From Clostridia bacterium (GTDB lineage: Bacteria; Bacillota; DSM-521; Neomoorellales; SLTJ01), in NCBI GenBank assembly GCA_014360105.1, contig JACIYD010000016.1:1-12200 (forward strand): a DNA stretch of 12,200 nt, written 5' to 3'. Position 1 is the stretch's first letter; every line of letters starts with the position of its first letter. The notes below the pieces were generated by a model. That model was not told the origin of the DNA and did no database searches. It worked only from the letters and a program-made list of their open reading frames with translations. The position numbers were made by a program, and so were the translations under genes. Below are positions 6,925 to 12,200 of the stretch, in pieces.

Positions 6925-7018
6925 TGGCGGAGAGGGTGGGATTTGAACCCACGAGGCAGGGTCGACCTGCCTACTCGATTTCGAGTCGAGCGCCTTCAGC
7001 CAGCTCAGCCACCTCTCC
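6925..7018 (-). tRNA. tRNA-Ser, anticodon CGA (reads UCG)
   Basis: Acceptor stem GGAGAGG/CCTCTCC with encoded CCA at 6927-6925. The anticodon arm is CTCGA-CTCGAAA-TCGAG and the long variable stem GGCAGG/CCTGCC is class II. Its 5' half (7018-6971) doubles as the last 15 codons and stop of tadA. It is almost identical to the next tRNA-Ser downstream apart from the anticodon and variable arms. Confidence 0.96.
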
Positions 7019-7477
7019 GCGTTGCTGCCTACGGCGTCGCACGGCAAAGAAATCACGCATCAGTCGCGCGCATTCCGCCGCCATTACTCCTTCGATTACC
7101 GGCAGGCGATGGTTAAAACCCGGGAATTGAACCAGGTTCACCAGGCTACCCGCGGCCCCGCCTTTAGGATCCCTTGCCCCAAAGACAAGCAGACCCACAC
7201 GCGCCTGGATCAGGGCACCGGCACACATGGCGCACGGCTCCACGGTCACATAAACCGCCGTCTCCAGCAGACGCCAGCCGCCGAGCTTCCGACCTGCTTC
7301 GCGCAGAGCAAGAATCTCGGCATGCGCCGTCGGGTCGGCCAGTTGCTCGCGCCGGTTATATGCGCGTGCCAGGATCTCGTCGCCCCGAACCACCACCGCC
7401 CCTACGGGCACCTCGCCCGCGGCCAGCGCCAGTTCAGCCTGCCGCAGCGCCTCCCGCATGAAGGCCTCGTGTCCCAA
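6971..7477 (-). CDS. tadA: tRNA-specific adenosine deaminase TadA
   Basis: TadA converts A34 of tRNA-Arg(ACG) to inosine so that one tRNA reads CGU, CGC and CGA. The 168-residue protein has the zinc-deaminase signature: HAE with His52 and Glu54 (proton shuttle), and PCAMC with Cys82 and Cys85. The family start near HEAFMREAL supports a TTG start at 7477 with GGAG 9 nt before it; an ATG at 7459 is the alternative. The gene begins 20 nt after tRNA-Arg(CCU). Unusually, its final 15 codons (GEVAELAEGARLEIE) and TAG stop lie inside tRNA-Ser(CGA), so RNase P cleavage of that tRNA would cut the mRNA before its stop codon. The core fold ends before this tail, so the tail is probably dispensable. Confidence 0.94.
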   Translation of the reverse strand: MGHEAFMREALRQAELALAAGEVPVGAVVVRGDEILARAYNRREQLADPTAHAEILALREAGRKLGGWRLLETAVYVTVEPCAMCAGALIQARVGLLVFGARDPKGGAAGSLVNLVQFPGFNHRLPVIEGVMAAECARLMRDFFAVRRRRQQRGEVAELAEGARLEIE

Positions 7478-7497
7478 GCCACTTCGCTCCAAAAAAA

Positions 7498-7575
7498 TGG
7501 TGCGCCCGAGAGGACTCGAACCTCCGACACGCGGTTTAGGAAACCGCTGCTCTGTCCTAACTGAGCTACGGGCGC
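7498..7575 (-). tRNA. tRNA-Arg, anticodon CCU (reads AGG)
   Basis: Acceptor stem GCGCCCG/CGGGCGC, discriminator A and encoded CCA (7500-7498). The anticodon arm is GCGGT-TTCCTAA-ACCGC with CCT at 7540-7538. The T loop TTCGAGT is normal. The acceptor and D-arm sequence is nearly the same as in the neighbouring tRNA-Arg(ACG). Confidence 0.96.
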
Positions 7576-7592
7576 AGGAGATACGGGAAACG

Positions 7593-7670
7593 TGGCGCGC
7601 CCGGAGGGATTTGAACCCCCAACCCACAGATCCGTAGTCTGTTGCTCTGTCCAGGTTGAGCTACGGGCGC
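7593..7670 (-). tRNA. tRNA-Arg, anticodon ACG (A34 to inosine, reads CGU/CGC/CGA)
   Basis: Acceptor stem GCGCCCG/CGGGCGC with encoded CCA at 7595-7593. The anticodon arm is ACAGA-CTACGGA-TCTGT with ACG at 7635-7633. This is the known TadA substrate in bacteria, and tadA lies two genes downstream on the same likely transcript. Confidence 0.96.
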
Positions 7671-7675
7671 GCTGC

Positions 7676-7771
7676 TGGCGGAGAGAGTGGGATTCGAACC
7701 CACGGTACAGGCTTAACACCTGTACAATCGCTTAGCAGGCGACCGCCTTCGACCAACTCGGCCATCTCTCC
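7676..7771 (-). tRNA. tRNA-Ser, anticodon GCU (reads AGC/AGU)
   Basis: Acceptor stem GGAGAGA/TCTCTCC with encoded CCA at 7678-7676. The anticodon loop is CTGCTAA, giving GCT. The long variable arm, with stem TACAGG/CCTGTA, marks class II. It is the first tRNA after a consensus promoter; the 3' CCA is 5 nt from the next tRNA. Confidence 0.96.
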
Positions 7772-7780
7772 GCAGAACTA

Positions 7781-7809
7781 ATTATAACCTTGCGGCCGGG
7801 AAAAATCAA
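7781..7809 (-). promoter_or_regulatory. sigma-A-type promoter for the tRNA-Ser(GCU)...SRP RNA transcript
   Basis: The minus strand has TTGATT at 7809-7804 and a perfect TATAAT at 7786-7781 with a 17-nt spacer. The predicted start is only a few bases before tRNA-Ser(GCU). It probably drives tRNA-Ser(GCU), both tRNA-Arg genes, tadA, the two following tRNA-Ser genes and the SRP RNA. Confidence 0.85.
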
Positions 7810-7832
7810 CACCGGGCTGCCTTGGCGCCCGG
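7801..7832 (-). terminator. terminator after tRNA-Ser(UGA)
   Basis: A CCGGGC/GCCCGG stem (7832-7827 with 7817-7812) with a 9-nt loop is followed by TGTTGATTTTT on the minus strand. The T-rich tail overlaps the -35 of the next promoter, so termination of one unit and initiation of the next are packed together. Confidence 0.5.
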
Positions 7833-7834
7833 AC

Positions 7835-7923
7835 TGGCGGAGGGGGTGGGATTCGAACCCACGGAGGTTTTTACCCTCTACGGTTTTCAAGACCGCCTCC
7901 TTCAGCCGCTCGGACACCCCTCC
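7835..7923 (-). tRNA. tRNA-Ser, anticodon UGA (reads UCA and other UCN)
   Basis: Acceptor stem GGAGGGG/CCCCTCC with encoded CCA at 7837-7835. The anticodon arm is GCGGT-CTTGAAA-ACCGT, giving TGA. The variable stem is GAGG...CCTC. It has its own promoter just upstream and lies 64 nt after serS. Confidence 0.96.
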
Positions 7924-7931
7924 AATTGTCG

Positions 7932-7961
7932 AGTATAGCATAGCGGCGACCCCGATGTCAA
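7932..7961 (-). promoter_or_regulatory. sigma-A-type promoter for tRNA-Ser(UGA)
   Basis: The minus strand has a perfect TTGACA (7961-7956), an 18-nt spacer and TATACT (7937-7932). The predicted start is one or two bases from the tRNA 5' end. This separates the tRNA from the serA-serS transcript. Confidence 0.82.
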
Positions 7962-7987
7962 ACAACTTGCCACCGCGCCCGGCGGTC

Positions 7988-9289
<1,302 letters not shown>

Positions 9290-9299
9290 CTACCGAAGC

Positions 9300-10877
9300 T
9301 TATATTTGCACATACTTCACATCCAGCACGCCGTCGATCTCTTTGATTTTCGCCAGGGTCGCCGGCGACACGGGCGCGTCGATGTTGAGAAACATCACTG
9401 CCTCGCCGCCAACGGCTTTGCGCCCCACCTGCATTCCCGCGATGTTTACGTCCTCCGCACCGATCAGCGTACCCACCGGACCGATGATCCGCGGTTTATC
9501 AAGATGGGGAATAACCAGAATGTGCCCTTCCGGGATGGCGTCCACACGGTAACCGTTAAAACTGACGACCCGCGGTTGCTGATCTTGTAAAAGCGTCCCC
9601 GCCAGGCTAACCGGGCCGGCATCCGTGGCCAGCTCCATACTCACCAGGTTGGCGAAATTGACCATTTCCGCGGTCTTGCTTTCCGTCAACCGGATACCGC
9701 GTTTACGGGCGACCACCGGCGCATTGACGTAATTTACCGCGTCGCCGAGCACGGGACGTAGGAAGCCCTTGAGGAAGGTATTGGTAAGCGGGGTCAGATC
9801 GTACTGCGCTATGGACCCGTTGTAGCGAATGGTGATTTCTTCCACCCGGCCCGAAATGACCTGGGCGGCAAACTTGCCCAACCGCTCCAACAGGACGAAG
9901 TAGGGCGCCAGCGCGGCCAGGGCTTCCTGTGGAACCGCAGGAATGTTTACCGCGTTTAATACGGGCTCGCCGCGCAGGCAGCGGATGATATCCTGGGCCA
10001 CGTCTACCGCCACGTTCACCTGGGCTTCGGCGGTGGAAGCGCCGAGGTGCGGCGTCGCTACCACTTGCTCCAGCTCCAAGAGCGGGCTCTCACGCAGCGG
10101 CTCCTCCTCGAAGACGTCGATCGCCGCGCCGGCCACCTTCCCCTGCTTGATCGCCTCGTAAAGGGCATTCTCATCAACGATGCCGCCGCGGGCCACGTTC
10201 AGTACCCTCACACCCGGCCGCATCAGGTCGAACTCGCGCGGTCCGATGAGATGGTAGGTATCCTTGCTCAGAGGGAGATGAAAGGTAAGGAAGTCCGCCT
10301 CGGCCAGCACTTTAGGGAAATCGACCAGCTCTACCCCGAGGTGCCGGGCCGTCTCTTCGGCCACGTACGGGTCGTATGCCACCACGCGCATGCCGAAGGC
10401 ACGCGCCCGCTTTGCCACCTGGGTGCCGATTTTGCCGAGCCCCACGATTCCCAGCGTCTTGCCGTTCAGTTCAACGCCCATAAACTTCTTGCGCTCCCAA
10501 ACTCCCTGCTTGAGCAGGCTGTTCGCTTGGGGCACGTTGCGCGCCAGGGCCAGCATGAGGGCCAGGGTATGCTCGGTAGCGGCAATGGTATTCCCTTCCG
10601 GCGCGTTGACCACCAGAATGCCGCATTCGGTGGCCGCCGCCACGTCGATGTTGTCCACACCCACGCCGGCGCGGGCGATAATCTTCAACTTCCGTCCGGC
10701 CTCGATGACACGCCTGGTCACCTTGGTTTCGCTGCGCACAACAAGAGCGTCAAAATCGCCGATCGTGGCCACCAGGTTGTCTTCGCTCTGCCTCGTCTTT
10801 ACTTCTACCGTAAAGCCCGCTTGACGCAAGAGGTCGATCCCCTGTTCCGCTACTGGATCGCTTACAAGGACTCGCAT
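9300..10877 (-). CDS. serA: D-3-phosphoglycerate dehydrogenase
   Basis: SerA catalyses the first step of serine synthesis, NAD-dependent oxidation of 3-phosphoglycerate to 3-phosphohydroxypyruvate. The 525-residue length fits the long class with an extra domain. The NAD fold carries GLGKIG at 146-151. The catalytic residues are Arg230 (NVARGG), a Glu in DVFEEEP (about 259) and His277 (ATPHLGAS). An intervening ASB domain covers about 320-445, and a C-terminal ACT domain (about 452-525, starting HILVIPHLDKPRIIG) is the usual serine feedback site. The ATG has a GGAGGGGG site. It follows the aminotransferase by about 110 nt and precedes serS, so synthesis and use of serine share a likely transcript. 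Confidence 0.96.
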   Translation of the reverse strand: MRVLVSDPVAEQGIDLLRQAGFTVEVKTRQSEDNLVATIGDFDALVVRSETKVTRRVIEAGRKLKIIARAGVGVDNIDVAAATECGILVVNAPEGNTIAATEHTLALMLALARNVPQANSLLKQGVWERKKFMGVELNGKTLGIVGLGKIGTQVAKRARAFGMRVVAYDPYVAEETARHLGVELVDFPKVLAEADFLTFHLPLSKDTYHLIGPREFDLMRPGVRVLNVARGGIVDENALYEAIKQGKVAGAAIDVFEEEPLRESPLLELEQVVATPHLGASTAEAQVNVAVDVAQDIIRCLRGEPVLNAVNIPAVPQEALAALAPYFVLLERLGKFAAQVISGRVEEITIRYNGSIAQYDLTPLTNTFLKGFLRPVLGDAVNYVNAPVVARKRGIRLTESKTAEMVNFANLVSMELATDAGPVSLAGTLLQDQQPRVVSFNGYRVDAIPEGHILVIPHLDKPRIIGPVGTLIGAEDVNIAGMQVGRKAVGGEAVMFLNIDAPVSPATLAKIKEIDGVLDVKYVQI

Positions 10878-10986
10878 GGCTTTCCCCCTCCGCTATTATC
10901 ACGCTGTGTCCTCTCAACCAGAACCCGCCGGGTCCCCATCCGTGGTATGCGGCCGCCTTCCGGCCCTCTACCATCGCGCCCAGTTC
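10878..10986 (-). other. spacer between aminotransferase gene and serA
   Basis: A 109-nt GC-rich spacer holds only the serA ribosome site near its end. The best promoter-like match (TTCTGG, 17 nt, GATAAT) is poor in the -35. The two genes are probably on one transcript. Confidence 0.4.
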
Positions 10987-12144
10987 TTAGCCGAGATACC
11001 GGCGCCAGACCGCCTCTGCCGCCGCTACCCCAGCGCCCGGGCTAACCGAAAAGCCCTTTTCGGCAAGTACCATTTCCAGTGCCGCCAAGGCGCTCACCAG
11101 GTCGGTCGGATCAACGTAACCCAGGTGGCCGAAGCGGAAGATGCTATCCGAAAGCTTACCCTGGCCGCCCGCTGTAACCACCCCGTATTTCTCCCGCAGG
11201 GGCGTGCGGATGTCCCTGGGTGTCAGGCCCGCCGGTGTCTTCACCGCGGTTACCGCTGGCGAGGCAATTTCATCCGGAGCGAGTAGTTCCAGCCCGAGCG
11301 CCTTTACCCCGGCGCGGATCATGTCACGGTAGAGACGGTGGCGGGCAAAGGCTGCGGCCAGCCCCTCGGCGCGCAGCATCTTCAGGGCCTCGCGCAGGCC
11401 GAAAAAGACCGAGACCGCGGGTGTGAAGGGTGTCTGGCCCTTGGCAAAAAACTCCTTAGCGGCCTGGAGGTCAAAATAATACCGCCGGTTTTTGCAACGC
11501 GCTGCCGCCTCCCAGGCGCGTTGGCTCACGCTGAGCATGGCCAGCCCGGGCGGAATCATGAATGCCTTCTGCGAGCCGGTAATAACCACGTCCAGGCCCC
11601 AGGCATCGGTCTTAAGATCCGCCGCCACCAGCCCGCTGATGGCATCTACGATTAGCAGCGCCGGATGATCGCCACGCGCGCGGCTGATTGCTTCCAGGTC
11701 GTTCAACACTCCGGTAGAAGTCTCGTTGTGTTGCACCAGGATGGCCTTGATCTCGCCGGCGGTGTCACGCCGCAGCCTCTCCGCTACGTCCTCGGCCCGG
11801 GCGGCCGTCCCCCACTCATAGGTCAGAACCTCGGGCTCCACGTCGTAAGCGCGGCAGATGCGTTCAAAGCGGTCGCCGAAAGCACCGATGGAAACTACCA
11901 AAGCCTTTTCTCCGGGCGAGAGAAAATTGGTTACTGCGGCCTCCATACCGCCCGTGCCCGAAGCGGTTAGGATAAGGAGATCGTTTTGTGTCTGGTAAAT
12001 CTCCTTAATGCCCTCGGTAACCTCACTCAAAAGTTCTCTAAATTCCGGCCCGCGGTGATCGATCGCCGGGGTACCCATCGCGCGAAGTACCGCCGGCGGT
12101 ACGGGTGTAGGCCCTGGCAGCAAGAGAATCTGCTTCTTCTCCAC
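10987..12144 (-). CDS. class V aminotransferase (serine/alanine-glyoxylate or phosphoserine type)
   Basis: This 385-residue pyridoxal-phosphate enzyme belongs to the fold-type I class V family with alanine-glyoxylate and serine-glyoxylate transaminases. Visible features are the N-terminal LLPGPTPVPPAVL substrate region, SGTGGMEA at 62-69 (phosphate contact), HNETSTG at 139-145, Asp167 in VDAISG (contact to the PLP nitrogen) and Lys193 in GSQKAF, the expected Schiff-base lysine. Next to serA, the simplest job is the second step of serine synthesis, making phosphoserine from phosphohydroxypyruvate with an amino donor, as proposed for similar serA neighbours. A serine- or alanine-glyoxylate role remains possible. 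The GTG start has a strong GGAGGAGG site. The C-terminal Ala/Gly-rich tail looks variable. Confidence 0.88.
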   Translation of the reverse strand: MEKKQILLLPGPTPVPPAVLRAMGTPAIDHRGPEFRELLSEVTEGIKEIYQTQNDLLILTASGTGGMEAAVTNFLSPGEKALVVSIGAFGDRFERICRAYDVEPEVLTYEWGTAARAEDVAERLRRDTAGEIKAILVQHNETSTGVLNDLEAISRARGDHPALLIVDAISGLVAADLKTDAWGLDVVITGSQKAFMIPPGLAMLSVSQRAWEAAARCKNRRYYFDLQAAKEFFAKGQTPFTPAVSVFFGLREALKMLRAEGLAAAFARHRLYRDMIRAGVKALGLELLAPDEIASPAVTAVKTPAGLTPRDIRTPLREKYGVVTAGGQGKLSDSIFRFGHLGYVDPTDLVSALAALEMVLAEKGFSVSPGAGVAAAEAVWRRYLG

Positions 12145-12185
12145 GGTTCTTCTTCCTCCTCCTTGCGCAAACCATGGGTCAACTT

Positions 12186-12200
12186 AAAAAAAAGCCCCGT
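12186..12200 (-). terminator. 3' part of a terminator or leader attenuator (cut by the window edge)
   Basis: The minus strand reads ACGGGGC followed by eight T residues, then a spacer of about 40 nt and the strong ribosome site of the aminotransferase gene. The left arm of the hairpin is beyond the window. No promoter lies between the T-run and the gene, which favours a leader attenuator such as a serine T-box over a simple upstream gene terminator. This is an inference. Confidence 0.45.

Larger units (their letters stand above)
6776..7022 (-). repeat. tandem duplication of a tRNA-Ser gene with short flanks
   Basis: Two blocks are identical between the neighbouring tRNA-Ser genes: 40 nt (6776-6815 and 6920-6959) covering the 3' half with 5 nt of flank, and 36 nt (6845-6880 and 6987-7022) covering the 5' half with 4 nt of flank. 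Only the anticodon arm and the variable arm differ. This points to duplication or gene conversion followed by an anticodon change. Confidence 0.75.

Noticed and set aside
7478..7627. Upstream extension of tadA through tRNA-Arg(CCU)
   Set aside because: The frame is open by chance, but the family start fits TTG at 7477 with a ribosome site; the upstream part is only translated tRNA sequence.
10047..11045. Long plus-strand open frame opposite serA
   Set aside because: It lies antisense to a complete serA with all motifs intact; long opposite frames are expected at this GC content, and its sequence shows no recognisable domain.

Overview
The window looks like a chromosomal housekeeping region of a high-GC, anaerobic, endospore-forming Firmicute, probably a Moorella/Ammonifex/Desulfotomaculum-like thermophilic clostridium. 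That placement is inferred from gene content and order. A BofA-like sporulation protein, a four-subunit 2-oxoacid:ferredoxin oxidoreductase, a long Bacillus/Clostridia-type SRP RNA with an Alu domain, and many GTG starts all point that way. Every confident gene lies on the minus strand, so the biological reading order runs from high to low coordinates. The order serS - tRNA-Ser - tadA - SRP RNA - dnaX - ybaB - recR - yaaL - bofA matches the origin-proximal region of Bacillus subtilis, where an rRNA operon follows bofA. Here a kor operon follows instead.

Layout in transcription order. (1) 12200-7988: the 3' part of what looks like a leader terminator at the window edge, a class V aminotransferase, serA (phosphoglycerate dehydrogenase) and serS (seryl-tRNA synthetase). 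(2) 7961-6410: two good sigma-A-type promoters and a stable-RNA cluster. It holds tRNA-Ser(UGA), tRNA-Ser(GCU), tRNA-Arg(ACG), tRNA-Arg(CCU), the protein gene tadA, tRNA-Ser(CGA), tRNA-Ser(GGA) and the SRP RNA, and ends in a terminator hairpin just before dnaX. (3) 6395-3188: dnaX, ybaB/ebfC, recR, yaaL (DUF2508) and bofA. (4) 3137-364: korA-korB-korC plus a 2[4Fe-4S] ferredoxin subunit. (5) 363-1: about 360 bases with no convincing gene, apart from a possible 31-residue C-terminus at the very edge.

The theme of the right half is serine: probable serine synthesis, serine activation, and four tRNA-Ser species that together read all six serine codons. TadA lies beside tRNA-Arg(ACG), the tRNA it is expected to edit. 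The clearest oddity is that the tadA reading frame runs 48 nt into the tRNA-Ser(CGA) gene and takes its stop codon from inside that tRNA. I found no unknown defence, mobile or CRISPR-like system; the interest lies in gene arrangement, overlaps and RNA processing.
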